64,000 nucleotides of DNA from Bugula neritina (GCA_964035545.1 OZ037768.1:16213375-16277374); one strand, 5' to 3'; shown: positions 1 through 26,010, numbered from the stretch's first letter. Program-made: numbers and translations. Notes: a model not told the origin generated them from the letters alone.

Positions 1-570
1 AAAAGTGCAGTGCTGGACTGTATGTGCCACTCAAAGTTAATTGGCATAGTCTCAAGTATTTATTAAATTGATCACCTTTATTTAGTGATGTGTGGGAGGT
101 CAGGCCTTGCCATTGTTATGAGGAGATGATACACGTTACATGAAGTATTGTCCTTGTTTAGTCACCAAGTGCAATTTACTTTCCCTCTGCTAAATCTAAG
201 GCTTCCACATACATCTAGTTGTATTGCTGTATCAATTCTTGCTATAACAAATTTTTCTAAAGAAAACTTGACAAAGGGAGATAAAAATAGATGTTGTCTT
301 TATGAATCATGTTTACTCTTGCTTTTTTCATAATGAATCAGTGACGGCCAAATAAGTCAACACATGAACTTTCGGATGACTTAACAGTATAACTATGTGT
401 GTGTGTGTGCTAAGTCCTGAGTTTACTGCTATTCCTGCACATTAAAATTTGTATTCCTTATAATATTTTGCTCATCAACTACAATAAAAAAGCAGCATAA
501 AGTTCTCATAACTTAAGCAGACCAAAAACTGATGCCCAAAATGTTTTCTACTATCCAATCATCATACAGA

Positions 571-706
571 AATTCTCAGCAATACAGAGCAGCAGGTCAA
601 TAGAACAACATATATTGGCAACAGTATGTTAAGAGATGGTGGTGTATCTTCTACTGTAGAGTTATAATTATTAGTTACTAACTAGTCAGGATGGTGGTCA
701 TAGCAA
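571..706 (+). repeat. Dispersed repeat, copy A
   Basis: Matches the reverse complement of 49397-49531 over about 135 bp with small indels: shared blocks include ATTCTCAGCAAT, AGATGGTGGTGTATCTTCTA (allowing changes) and TCTACTGTAGAGTTATAATTA. Weaker similarity extends left to about 482. Element type unknown. Confidence 0.7.
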
Positions 707-903
707 CCTATCTAACAATATTAATTTTAATTAAATTGTTTATTTCTAGAGTAAAACCATAATTGCATAGTGTTGGGATATGTTAGAGTAATAGAGTTCA
801 CCAATATAACCTACGAAAGTATTAGTTTATATGACTTACAAGGGAGTCACACACACACAGGCTACATATATAATATAATATATATTATGAATATTTACTT
901 ATA

Positions 904-3900
904 GGAAGAGAGAACACAGGTGATGAAAACAAACAACTGGATAAGAATGGTAAGTTTATTTAGCATTGCTATAACCACTATTTATCTTTTACTATTATAT
1001 CTGTTCACAATATGCTCTGTTAATTGTTAAATTCAGTTGCAAAAGTTTGACATCAGTTCTATGTAATTGTTCAATAATTTCAACACTTCAGAATGTCTCA
1101 ACTGCATGTTTAAATACACTTATTGAATTTAAGATGTAAATCTATTTCTTGTAGTCGTGGAGTGACTATCAGCTACAATGGCAGCCAGAAGATTACGGAG
1201 GGATAACTCAGATTAGGTTACCGTGCACACAAGTATGGAAACCTGACATCGTGTTGCTAAACAAGTTAGTTATTGTTGAATTTTGATAATTGATAAACGT
1301 GACTTCATCTGCAGTATTGCAACAAGATGTTCAATGATTAGATAATTTGCATTCTGACTTTTTACAAAACCTCAACTAATGCTGTTTTTAGCACATGTTC
1401 CATCAATGTGTTCACAATAAGAAACAACAAAAAGAACAATATGCACACAACAACATAGCAATAATATAGTCTCTTAAATCAATAGTAATAATAAAGAGCT
1501 GAGAGGCAGTCAATTATTTCATCGTTATTTCTCTTATTGTACTTCTACTTATGCAATCAATATGAATAGTAAATAGAAATAGTTGTAAAAACATGGATAG
1601 GCAGCTACTGAAAGTGAACTAAAATTATAATGATATGTGCTGCATAATTACCATCTTTTCACTCTATGAGATAGAGCCCTGCTACTTCAAAAAGAAAAAT
1701 TTCTTCTGCTCAGTGTAATACTCATAGAATATTAAAATGATAATAGCAGCATTGATGTTGATAGTTTGGGCATTCAGTGCTCAAAGACTCTCTCCTAATT
1801 ATTTGATAATTGCCTTCCCTAAACCGAAAGTTTTATAATTATGTCTGGGAACAACTTGAAACAACTTGATTGGTTGAAATAGTCCTATCAGTGCTCAAGA
1901 CTTTACAGACAACAAGACCTTGCTGAATATTTTCCGGTACACAATTTACTTATTTTCAAACTGAAACATTTTCAAGAATGTTTGAAATTAGTGTTAGTGG
2001 AGCCCCACTTGAAGTGGTTGCTACAAACACTGCTATGCGCTATGCACAAGATTTGAAATTTTTTAACTGAGGTTTTGCTAAATTGAGACGAAATAGTACG
2101 AGAATGTCAACAATGAAGGAGTAGCACGAGAACACAGCAGCAATGGCAACAGTTATTTGTTTGTTCCGAGTTTCAATCTATGTAAAAATCTCTGCAGATG
2201 AAAGTGCTCTATTTATGGTTTAGAAGACCTTTGTTGTTCCAAGGAAGCAATTATGATTGAATGCTTTATGTCACATCACTAATAGCTTTGACCTGAACTC
2301 AAACCCATGGCACGTGTCTTTTACTCACTAGACCAGAATAGCTTCTTAGCAATGGCAGGGGTCTGTGACACCAGGTACTTGGCTATGCATACTCCAAGCT
2401 GATAAGCCTGCAGCACAATTAGATGCATGTCTACTTAAATATGGCGCAAGCGACACATTAGTCTGGCATATTAGTCTGCAATAGGTATGCAGTTTGTTAG
2501 GCTTTTTATGGAGAATCTTATAACTTTTTCATAGAGTGTAGATAGTTTTACATAAATGCATATTCAAAGCCATATTTAAGGTAATTTTTTAGGTTGCAAT
2601 TACTGTGGTTCCATGACTGTGCATTATGTGAATGGTTTGCATTAACTTATGGTTGTGGTTTTCTTCAATGTAACTATTTCCATTAGGGAATGGAAAATCC
2701 ATTCGCATAATGATGATGGAAACGCAATGTGTTCTGGTCGTATTATTCAAGGTTATGTTCAAGGTCATATTCAAGGCCACAACTGTCTGCATGAGCAGCA
2801 GGGGTATCAATAGCAGGTGTAGATAAACTAGCAGAAATATATTTACTAATAGCCTACCTACTTTTCTATGTGCGTACTGTTTTGTTATTTTTAGTGCGGA
2901 TGGAAAATATGAACAATCTTTCTGTTGTCATACGGTGATAGATAACAATGGAACAGTTATGTGGATTCCTCCTTCAATCTACAAGAGCTCGTGCACAATC
3001 GATGTGCGATATTTCCCTTTCGACGAGCAAGAGTGCAAGATGATATTTGGATCATGGACATTCAGTGCTAGTCAAGTAAAACTTAACTTGTTTGGCGGTG
3101 TTATGAAGTGTGACTTGAGTAACTATGTCTCCAGTGGCACTTGGGACTTGGTTAGCTGTCCAGCAGAGCTCTCAGATCCTTCAAAAAAGTACAGTGAGAT
3201 TCACTACACGATAATTCTCAGACGAAAGACTTTATTTTACACTGTAAACTTACTAACTCCTTGCATTTTGATATCATTTCTCAGCGTACTAACTTTCTAT
3301 CTTCCGGCAGATGCACAGGAGAAGGTAACTCTGTGTATCTCTATTCTACTGGCTCTTGTTGTGTTTCTCTTACTAGTGTCTAAAAGTTTACCACCAACTT
3401 CCGTCACTATGCCACTTATATCAAAATACTTATTTTTCACATTCATAATGAACATAGTGACAGTTATAGTATCAGTGGCAATTATTAATATAAACTTTCG
3501 CTCTCCTCGGACATATAAAATGCCTCGATGGATTAGAGTTATCTTCCTCAACTGGCTTCCTATTATAATGTTCATGAAAAGACCTGATCATAAAGAAAAG
3601 TACGCTCGTTGGCAAGAGAGAAAGCTAGAAGCAACAGTGGAGAGTCAAACTAACGGAACTAGTGTGAATCAAAACAGAAAACAGGGTGACCACACATACC
3701 CATCTGTGCCATGTGAACCCATTGTGATGTCTACTAAGGCTAAGAAAGCAATAGAAGCAATAGAATTTATTACAGAACATTTAAAATCTGTAGATGATTA
3801 TGATGAGGTAGGTCGTTGACAAGTATAGTTTGTTTATTGAGATTCTACACTTTCTTTTTATTTGGTACGAATACAGGTCTACTACTTATTGCCTTTCATT

Positions 3901-4418
3901 GCATGTTCATACAGAGTGCTGTTTTTTATGGCTCATAATTGTAAAATAGACAACTTCAAGTTTGAGTGACTCTTTTCTAAGGGAGTAACTACGAAGGTGC
4001 AATCTCTTTAATAGTGTGAGTTTTAAAGAATATTTATAGCACAAAAAGTTGTCTGCGTTAAAATAAAGCAATCACATTATAGACTCCAAAATAAAAATTA
4101 AGCGCCTAATTTTAACAAAACATGCATTTCTGCACCCAGCAGCCTGATGGAAGGGTTATGGAACTTTTTTACGTGTTTCAATATTGTCAAGAAAATTAAT
4201 AGTTATCTATAGTAAAACTAGCATCCAATAGGTTACAAACTGTTTCATAGTTTGAGATTTTAAAATGCTTTGATTTGTAGATATGTAATGACTGGAGGTA
4301 TGTGGCCGGAGTGATTGATAGATTTCTACTCTATATCTTTCTCATTATCACTATCACAGGCACCATCAGTATTATTGTTGATGCTCCCCATATCTTCACC
4401 AAAGTTGGTCCCATATGA
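904..4418 (+). CDS. Nicotinic acetylcholine receptor-like subunit, non-alpha type (5' partial)
   Basis: Cys-loop ligand-gated ion channel subunit of the cell membrane. Exons: 904-948, 1155-1264, 2895-3807, 4281-4418; phases agree and give 401 codons plus stop. Seen: loop D Trp (NNWIRM), loop [10 protein letters not shown], a 13-residue Cys-loop ([15 protein letters not shown]), loop B GSWTF, M1-M3 in one exon, a cytoplasmic loop with a KAIEAIEFI amphipathic helix, and M4 in the last exon. The pore segment starts QEKVTL, with Glu at -1', which is known to favour cations. Odd: loop A has Leu where alpha subunits have Tyr, loop C lacks the vicinal Cys pair, and position 20' of M2 is Lys. It is therefore a non-alpha subunit that could offer only a complementary binding face (inference). 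The signal peptide and exon 2 must lie left of the window; I found no counterpart in 1-903. First member of a same-strand cluster of three. Confidence 0.9.
2240..2420 (-). mobile_element. tRNA-derived SINE, decayed copy 3
   Basis: Shares GAAGCAATTATGATTGAATGC, CTCAAACCCATG and a degenerate CTAGACCA block with the better copies. In an intron of the first receptor gene; the A box is eroded. Confidence 0.55.
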
Positions 4419-7192
4419 ACACATTAATGCTTATCTTGCAACTATCATATGGAATAGCTAACAGGCCTGGTAATATGTCATAGTGCCTGGGTGCATTAAG
4501 CCTTCCCAATCTGTTTCAAGTGCCGAGCAATGTAAGAAGAGGATATCCGCCGCATATACTGAGGGTTATATAATTCATCTAATCCCTTCCGCAAGAGTCT
4601 CAATCAATACCCCTGGCTAATAATCACTCCCCGAAATGGTGATATCTCTAATACCAGCTGCCTGCTGCTGTAAACTGCATAAAGTTATGATAATCATCAC
4701 GGCTTTAGTTTTTACCAACACACTGCCTAACACAATCATTTTAAGCTAAATTTGACAAAGCATAGAATTACTGAAATCATCAGATGCTGTTATGTAATAT
4801 ATTGCCTAATATCCAACAACTGTTAATAAATACAAATGATTTTATGCTATTTACTTTAGTGACTTTGAACTGATGTATAACAGTGTTATCGGTGTCAATA
4901 TTTATTGTACATATAAAAATTATATTTTTCCATAATTTATTTTGATATACTTATTCTAACTTTTTTATCTCAGATTTTACAATTTTTGGTTTAAACAAAG
5001 CATATTGTAACTAATCCATAGTAATCAAAATTTTAACTCTGAAATAAAAAATATGTTAAATGCAGTTATAGTATGTGTTCATAGGTGTGTGCTGATATAT
5101 ATGTTTAATGTTTATTTATATACATACACAACAGTGTAAAGTTAAACACATGATTATATTTATTAGCAGAAATACTAACTCTGTACACTAAAGCTTAGTT
5201 TCCGAGCAGACATTACTTGCTATGTTTGCATCAGTTTTCACTGCCCTGACAATGTTTTAAATATTTTTGGCTCTTCTATAACCAGTACTATTATATTAGT
5301 GGTAATATTATTCAGTCAATAATTTCAGCAATGCAAATTTACTCTCATAGTTACATTTGGATTATTATCACATGCCCAGTGCATTGCATTGCAGTCATGT
5401 TGGAGTATATATGTAGATTGCGCTGTAACTTTCACTAAGCTCTAGCACTACTTTGACTTTTGCGGCACTTAAAAGTAGACAACTTTGAATCTCATTGTTT
5501 GTCAAGAATTACTTTTTACACGGACTATGCAGTCAAATTTTTGAATCCAGACTTTGATGAACATAAACTAAATATATATAAGAATATTTAATCTTTAACT
5601 GAAATTAATTTAATCTTTCTCTGATGACACATAGCAAGTGTTTGTATGCTTGGAAAGTAGCCATCATCAGTAGTTATCTTACCAATTCGCAATTGCTGAC
5701 AGTGATGCATGTTTTTACTAATCAATTTACTCTTTAAATGAAAAGGTTGAGCGTTTTTCGTGGATTTTTTTAAACATGCAACAATATTCAAAGGTGTAAA
5801 AAATTATATTTTGCTTTGGGTAACTACTGTTATAGGCCTATGCTTGTGTATAAGATGCTAATACAGCGCGCAATGACAAGTTTACAAAAGGTAAGACAAC
5901 TCTTATTTTATTTAAAGCAAGTGCGAAGTTTGCTTTTATTCAAAACTTGGCATGTTTATTAAATATAAAACTTAAAGCAAGGCGATTTAGCTATAACTTT
6001 AGTTACCATGTTTTGGAAATGGTTTTGTTGCAAGTTAATGCATCATATATGATACTTGTGTGTTCAACCACAGAAAAAGTTGTTGTGGAAAATGTTTTTA
6101 GATTTTTATTAATATTTAAGTGGCTGAAAGCAAAGCAGCGCATGAACATTGGTGTTAGAAATGCAGATGTACTTGTAAGTAAAGTGCTAACATATGCCAA
6201 TGCATTAGAAGAACATTTCTAGCAAGTTTATACTTGAAATTGTTGCCAATTTATTGACCAGCACTTCATCAAATCACTAGGGTATAGAAGCGTGTTTGTG
6301 TAACCAATAAGCTTAAAGATAGTATCAGCCATGTACGCATTGCATACGTATTCGGTGAGTAGAAGGTAAGAGGCATGTACTGTGTAGATGTCATATAAGA
6401 ATATATACAGCAGAGCAAAGCTATATATAGAAACTATATCACTTTAGACAGCTAGGAAGAGCCACATAGGGAAGGAGGAAGGGGGTAAGAGTGAATATGC
6501 CTAATGCTTTTTTGCTCATTTTAGTGAGTTATGGGTATTCAGTAGCATACAATGGTACTGTGCAATTATAGTTGCTTTTGTTACATTCTTATTGTTTTGT
6601 CATAACTATAATCCTCGACATGTGAATAATCATGTTAAATGCAATTCATGGTAAACCATGAAGTACAGCATTCAAACTAAAACTTCTTGAGCTATTTTAT
6701 TTTCATGTTGGTGATTTTTATTATATTTATAGTTAGGAAGAATCTCAGCAATTATTTATTAAAACTAATTATTATTCAGTGAATTATGTTTTTGAGATCT
6801 AGTTAGGATTTGCTTTGTTCATCTCATTGATGCTTTGATGTGTTTATCCAGTCTGTAACTTAAAAGAAAATAACTGATAGCACAGTTTAAATTCATTTTC
6901 TGATTATAGTATTATAAAACCTTCAACTTGATTATTTTGTTTTAATTAGTTTATGACAAACTAAAAAGATTGAATAATTTGTTAATGTTTACAATATGTT
7001 CAGTGTTTGATATGTATAGAAAGTTCTTTTATAAGTATACTTTTAAATTTCACTTTTATTTATAAAGATTCACCTATATCCTACGATAGAACGCACTATG
7101 ACACAGCTGGGCTGTCATCTATTGATTTCTTGTAAAATTTCAGATTGTTTTCTTCTGTTCATTTAAAGTGAAGAGAAGTTCTAAAGGATAGA
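4419..7192. other. Intergenic spacer between first and second receptor genes
   Basis: Holds the 3' untranslated region of the first gene and the promoter of the second. AT-rich; short open frames such as 5947-6222 have no recognisable product. No repeat element identified. Confidence 0.6.
4825..4830 (+). terminator. Candidate poly(A) signal, first receptor gene
   Basis: AATAAA about 410 nt after the stop codon. Other AT-rich hexamers nearby make the exact site uncertain. Confidence 0.4.
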
Positions 7193-19195
<12,003 letters not shown>

Positions 19196-20548
19196 TAGAA
19201 TTATACTAAGGGACTATAAATAGTAAAATGTGTTAAACAAATGTTTGCAGTTTTTATTTTGTGCATGTGCTTTTATTTTATATGCACAGTTATGATTTTA
19301 ATAATAATTATTAATATTATTGTTAGTCAATTATAATGATGTTCTCAAAATGTTGACTACATTATAAGGAAAGTTCATTATACATTATTATATAGTTCAG
19401 TTGTGGTGTTTGTATTAGTTGACTGTTTTTGTGTTTATGTGATGTTGAGTAAGTCATAATATAAAATAAAATGTGAAGGGATATATGTACCTCACTCACT
19501 TCTATTTTGATCTTATATGACTATATATTCACTTAACCATAAGTGGCAGCATTGGCCTTTCATCAATATTGATCTGTATTTTATACCTTACACTCTGTCC
19601 TTGAAATAGTAGATGTAACCCAATCAGCAACTTCTGATTAAGGATCATATAGCCGCAAACCAAACACTAATAGTGTTAGTCAAGGGCCATCCATTAACAG
19701 ATTGTATCATTTATATCTATACAGTCATATTATTGGAGTGTCTAATTGACGTTCTGTAGCAAATGCATCGCACTTGCTGTCAAACAGCAGCGTTATGTCT
19801 CACCAGTTTGTTATCTAACTTTGTTATTCACATTTGAATCATTTTAATAGCTTTAAGCACTCGGGCAGCCATTGGTAGTGAGACCTTTCTGCAGGTGAGT
19901 GTTGAATATCTTTTCAGTAAAAGCTTCTCTGTCAAGTTTTATATTAATTTAATTAATAACAGAAAAAAGTAAATAAGAATAGAGAGCTAGTAGTGGCACA
20001 CATAATTTATTAGTATGCAACTCATTGATAGTGTTTATAAGTTTACCAAATGCTTCACTTCAAGTAATAATGTATGCATATATAGTGTCAGCAATCACCA
20101 TAAGTTAATGTTGGCTTACTTTCAAGAAATATTGCAAAATTCAAAGCTAAATCTGATAGGTGCAATATGAACTCATGTTTTTGTATGTTGCTCCATGTCC
20201 AGCCTAAACCACTCATTATTATATGAGAAGAAAAAGAAACATATAATAGGAGTTTTCCTGATTGATCTCAACTGAATTATTTATTAGTTATACTTGGATT
20301 TCATTCAGTGACCCAATATCATGAACCATCCCAATTAGAAGATCCGTAACACGTGGAACTAGAGCTATTATGACGAAATGGTTGGAAAACACGAGTCTAT
20401 CAAGTTTGGTGCCACAAAACACCTTCTGTTGTCCAAAGAGTTTTGCTTATGATTTACTATTTTAGGCAATAAATGATACTCTTTGGTTTATCCTGTGGAT
20501 ATCTCAGACAGAACTTGGTGTGTGCAGACAATACTATACAGCAAAGCA
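19196..20548. other. Intergenic spacer between second and third receptor genes
   Basis: About 1.35 kb including the 3' end of one paralogue and the presumed promoter of the next. No exon, repeat array or clear core promoter motif recognised. Confidence 0.6.
19465..19470 (+). terminator. Candidate poly(A) signal, second receptor gene
   Basis: AATAAA about 270 nt after the stop codon at 19193-19195, followed by a GT-rich stretch. Confidence 0.45.
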
Positions 20549-23500
20549 ATGCATCTTAATAGATACATACGGATATTACTAGTGGGTGAGTTGGACATAC
20601 TGAACTTATACTTATATGTTCACTACTTTCTATTACTACTTTATTAGTTATTACCCTTTTAATTTTTATAAGGATATTATTATTGTAAATTTTGTTATAA
20701 CCTTATACTGCATTGCTATACAGTTCAATTTTGTTGTATATAAATTGTCCTTCCACTGTTTTATTTACAATACAGCTTAAATAGATTAAACCAACTAGAC
20801 TTCTTTATTAATTTTAAATTAGATCAAATGGAGTAAAAACAATAATCTCACAATAAACATTTTTAAAATATTTTATATAGTCAAAATTGCAAGCTTCCTT
20901 ACTGAAGGTATTGAATAAAAGCTAAACTTGATGGAAATAAAAAAAATTGTAGATTATGAAACTAGGCCTATATAGTATTTTAAACTTGAGTACCATGTTT
21001 TATAGAGCTACCTCACTAGCTTTTCACTCTGCATGCTAGTTTGTCTAATATTGATATAAAGTTATTAGCACAGTTTTGTTAACTTGTTAACACTGCATAT
21101 TGTATTAAACCATTTGAAGCGATGCATCTACATTTTATCTAAACACAACTATGATGTACCAAATTATGCTTTGTATATAAAAGTCCTTAAGAAATAATGT
21201 CTGTAAAGCCATTTATTTTGTTGAAATATTTTTAGAAATAATCTAGTTTTCAGAATTAACTTTTATGAGGTTGATTATGTAACTTTTAATAGTATTGATA
21301 GTAGGTACTATTTATTTTATATAGTATTCTTTTTATAAAGCTGGTGGCAGTAAAAGTAGATGCTTCAAATAATATAATATAATATAAATGTGGAACAATA
21401 GAAGCAATGAAATTCCGATGCTCTTCTATTGCACAATTTTTTGACTAGAAGCTCATGTTACTGGTTGGTAATTTTTTAATAGCTCAAAAGCCTTTCCCAA
21501 ACATGATACAATTCTTCCTTTAAGAGTCTTGCATATCTTACACTGTCAAAGTGTCACACTATTTCAGTAGCTGCAGACTTAGTAGGCCTCGCCCAGTCTA
21601 ACCCAGATGCTAAGATACTCTACAACGACTTGCTGAAACTCAGTGGATACAACAAACTCATACGTCCTGTAGTCAATAACACAGATATACTCACTGTCAA
21701 AGTCGGTCTCAAGCTTTCACAACTCATTGACATTGTAAGTGATTAATTTTTTTAACTTGTCCATTCTTGATACCAGTGAAACGTTGGCCCTATATTTTTT
21801 CACTTTTAGTGCAATTCACTCATGTATTGGATCATAAGTTTTATTGTAAACGTTTTTTCCAAAGCGAAACAGTAAAAAATTAGAACAGTAGCACAGCTGA
21901 AACACAAATTTTGCATCATTTTATCAAGTAACAATTAGGAGTTTTTCTTTATTGCCTACTATAACAGATTGAAAGCTCAAGAAGTAGACACTAAACTTTT
22001 TAGTTTCTGGTGTGTAAGGATATTTTCTGGTATGAAAAAATCCATTAAGCTGAATTTTTCTCTTTTTGTGTTTTATACTCTTACATATAAAAATGAAAAG
22101 CTGCATTCAGTACTTCTAAAAAGCAGAAAACTATATACAAATGCTATACTAACATACAATGATGTTTCAGATGTTACCTAATTAATTATTAAGGCAGATG
22201 ATATATAGGAGTTGATATAACTTTATCATATACCTGTAGAACTACATATACTAGCTTCCTTCTAGCATGGGTCTAGCATATATGAGCTAGTAATTAGGAT
22301 GAATAGAGTTTTTAAGAACCAAGTCATGCAGACTATATTAAAAGCAAATACATTTGAGCAAAACACTGATCTGGTGATGCATAATTACATCCATTGTAAA
22401 ATATAGGCACGACAAGAATAAACTGCAAACGTTATAATATGATGTTCAGCTAGATACTGTGTCACCATGATATTTTAATTAAAAACAACTTATATTATAA
22501 TATTATGACTATATCTATAATTGTTTCAATTTTAGGATGAAAAAAATCAAATAATGACTACAAATGTATGGTTGAATCAGGTAAGCCATAATTACTAGCA
22601 TTTGCTTTGTATATAATATTATGGTAAAAACTGAGTCAGCTAGGTAATTAATGAGAATATCATTTCAAAAGTCAAATAGAATTTCTTTGTATAATTATTT
22701 TAATCACACAGCGTTCAATAAATAGTTGTTTTTGTGATCATTTAAATTTATATTATATTCTTGATGTTTTATTGAGCAGAGAAGTTTTCTTATCATGTAA
22801 AGCAAACTATTATCTGTTAGGAATTGTTTAGAACACTTATGTGGCATATATGGGTGAACCTTATAAGAGAAATAACAATGCAAATAAAATTATAAAAACA
22901 ATTGAGCAGGTTTTATTTTTAATTTTTGTGACTGAAGATGAAAACATCAGTATTTGTGTTTTCTATCTGAATGCATGCTAGTGAAATATGACATAATAAG
23001 TACAGCCTGACGTACTATTATTTAACTGTTGGTTTATTTGTGTCTAGTATTAATAATTATACCAAAGCTCACTTTTACAATACTTATGACCTGTGAATGT
23101 GAATAATCAAAGGAATGGGATGACTACATGCTAAAGTGGAACCCAGCTAAATACGGAGGGGTCAAGGTCTTGTACGTGCCATCAGAAAAAATATGGCTGC
23201 CGGACATAGTCCTATACAACAAGTCAGTCTAATCTTATTATTACTTCTTACCATATAACTCTGACCTTATATTACTTTAGCTACGTTCCAACACTTTTTT
23301 ATTCGATTAAAATTGAAACTAAATTTATTTGCAGTGCTGATGGAAATTATCAAGTGACTTTAATGACAAAAGCTACTGTACACTACACAGGGAAAGTGGT
23401 GTGGGAACCTCCAGCTATTTACAAAAGTTCTTGCACGATAGATGTAGAGTTCTTTCCATTTGATGAGCAGACTTGCTCTATGAAGTTTGGGTCATGGACC

Positions 23501-24804
23501 TACGACGGCTTCCAGGTTGACTTGAAGCATATTAAGCAGCCAGAAGGACAAATCGGAGAGGTATATATTCCTTTAGCAATAAACATGGCCGACTATTATC
23601 GCTCTTTTATATGGGAGGTATTGGCGGTGCCGGCTCAAAGGAATGAGGTTTACTACCCGTGTTGTCCGGAATCTTACCCAGACGTAACATTTCTCATAAC
23701 CATCAGAAGGAAGACATTGTTTTACACAGTAAATCTGATCATACCCTGCGTGGCCATCTCCTTCCTGACAGTGCTGGTCTTCTACTTACCCTCGGACAGT
23801 GGAGAGAAGATTTCTTTGTGCATTTCTATTCTCCTTTCCTTAACTGTCTTCTTCTTGCTACTGAGTGATTTAATACCACCAACCTCTCTGGTAGTACCTC
23901 TCATTGGGAAATACCTTCTTTTTACAATGATACTCGTGACACTCTCTATTCTCATTACAGTTATTGTATTAAATGTTCACTATCGGTCACTCACAACACA
24001 CGTTATGGCCCCCTGGGTTAGAAAAGTATTTCTTCATATTCTCCCGCGTTTGCTGATGATGAAACGACCAAAGTTCTCATACGAACAGCTGTCAAAGTCT
24101 ACTCAGATGTCATTTATTAGAAGTAGCAAAAAGCAAGAAAATGGTGGCATCGCAATAAAAAGCAGGTAATTTAATACAGATAACTCAATACAAATAAATG
24201 CAATAAATAATATTTTTATTAAAATATGAAAATTGGCTTTAAGCTGCAAATCTCCATATATTTATCATCATCAATTATGTAACTCATACATTCTAAATGC
24301 TGTGATTAGGTCAACAGAGTAATTTTAAAACATGCAATGTAGATGTTTTTGAAGCCCTTTTCTGCTCAAAAAGTTGTATTGTTATACTGTACTGGATATA
24401 TTAACTAGATGATATATTACAGTCTATTATATATGACATAAAATTATGTATTTATGTTTTACAAAGACTACAATTATTTTGCCCATATTATGTTCTATTG
24501 CATAATTATTCATGACAAATAACTACAGACGTCTAAATTGAATATTTTAGTAACTCTTCTCCCAAAGGAAAGAGAAGTAATATGGTGAGACAAGGTTCTC
24601 AAGGTTAGTGCTCTGTTTTATATACTTTTTATATTTCTAAATACCATCTCGATGAGCAGCGTGTATTTTTATACACGAAACATTATTGTAGGTAATTCTG
24701 TTATTTTATTCTACTAATAAACCTTCTAGTTATTAAAAGCTTCTACTTGGCATACAAGTCCCGTGTGTGTGCGTGTGCGTGTGCGTGTGCGTGTGCGTGT
24801 GCGT

Positions 24805-24837
<33 letters not shown>

Positions 24838-25520
24838 CAATATATTAACTAACAATACACTCATGCAAGCATGTGCATATTGCCAGTTAATAAATTGCAC
24901 ATGTTCTATGTCAGGCCTGCAAAGGTGTAGACAAAACTGCATATATAATTACAGGCACTGAAAAGACACCCTCTAATTATGTAATACACCCAGAGATACA
25001 AAAGTCAATGGAAGGAGTCAAGTTTATTGCTGATCATTTTAAAGAGGACAACCGGCTGATCCAGGTGAGAATTAGCTATGTAAAAGGCTCAGTTATTACA
25101 ACTTTTACTTTGAACTTTTTTTGCTATTTAGAAGATAGGATTCCCCAACTTGATATTCTATTTAAAGAAAACACTGTTTGTAACACTTTCCTGGTGTGTA
25201 CTCTCGTTAGTTGTGCTGTATGTTTCTATTTCCTGCCAATGCTCTAAAATAGTGCTTGCAACCAATCACCTTGCTATTTGCCATTTGAAGCTGGAATAAT
25301 ATACTTACAAATGCTATTTTATTTTATTGATCAGATAAAAGAGGACTGGAAGTACGTTGCCATGGTGATAGACAGACTATTTCTGTGGATATTCACAACA
25401 TCCTGCATTGTCGGCACATTCGGTATAATTCTGCAAGCCCCCACACTGTACGATACAAGAGCACCTCTTGCGCCTGCTGATTACACCTCAATTGGAGACT
25501 ACAATACTGATTTACTTTAG
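20549..25520 (+). CDS. Nicotinic acetylcholine receptor alpha-type subunit (alpha7-like), paralogue, complete
   Basis: Close paralogue of the subunit gene ending at 19195. Exons: 20549-20585, 21568-21734, 22536-22580, 23113-23222, 23335-24165, 24551-24603, 24955-25064, 25335-25520; the sum is 1539 nt, 512 aa plus stop. Exons 2, 3 and 4 have exactly the same lengths (167, 45, 110) as in the neighbour, which supports tandem duplication. The start at 20549 gives a short hydrophobic signal ([17 protein letters not shown]) and a donor GTGAGT in the phase exon 2 needs. Seen: [15 protein letters not shown], Cys-loop, GSWTYDG, YYPCC (about residues 229-230) with SYPD, M2 [12 protein letters not shown] with Asp at 20', and an intracellular amphipathic helix before M4. 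The C-terminal tail after M4 is about 20 residues longer than in the neighbour. A TG-rich array sits between exons 6 and 7. Confidence 0.9.
24762..24838 (+). repeat. (GTGTGC)n/(TG)n microsatellite
   Basis: Alternating purine-pyrimidine run in the intron between exons 6 and 7 of the third receptor gene, hexamer GTGTGC followed by pure TG. Confidence 0.95.
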
Positions 25521-25729
25521 CTGTGCTATTGGAGAGCTTGGCTATGCTATTGGAAAGCTAGTCGATCTGATATGTAGAAGGTTTCATGAGTGGTATTACA
25601 ATAATATATAAATAGTATCTACATTTAAACTATCAAACAGGAGGCATGAGAATTTGCAAGTTTTACCATTGGATTTGCTTTACTGTATAATTTTATAACT
25701 ATAAGAATGCTGAAACCTATGCTCTGGAC

Positions 25730-26010
25730 CAGGGCTGTCTAACAGGCAGCCCCAGGGCCGGATGATGTCTCCAACCTACTTTTATGTGCCTCCTCAAATG
25801 CCTATGAATAAAATTATTTTACACATATATATGAATTAGAGTGAAAAAACAACCTTTTAAATGTCTTATTTACACACATGGTACAAAACATGCAGCCTCC
25901 AGTAATTATTGGGACTTCATTGTGTAATTATTTATAGGAATTTGGAATAAAGTAACTTAAAATTTACTGGTGCTATGGCCCAATAGCTATGCACAGCGCC
26001 ATGCACTTTC
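25730..26010 (+). mobile_element. Possible decayed hAT-like transposon remnant
   Basis: CAGGGCTGTCTAACAGGCAG followed by CCCCAGGGCCGGATGATG resembles the terminal consensus of hAT (Charlie-type) elements, which start CAGGG and have GGCCC-rich subterminal sequence. The matching right end and an 8-bp target duplication were not found. Lies between the converging receptor and P450 genes. Confidence 0.3.
25807..25812 (+). terminator. Candidate poly(A) signal, third receptor gene
   Basis: AATAAA about 290 nt after the stop codon; a second AATAAA lies near 26024. Either would end the transcript before the opposing P450 3' end. Confidence 0.4.

Noticed and set aside
6311-6360. ATG followed by a GTGAGT donor as first exon of the second receptor gene
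   Set aside because: Wrong phase for exon 2 and not hydrophobic; the ATG at 7193 fits phase and signal peptide.
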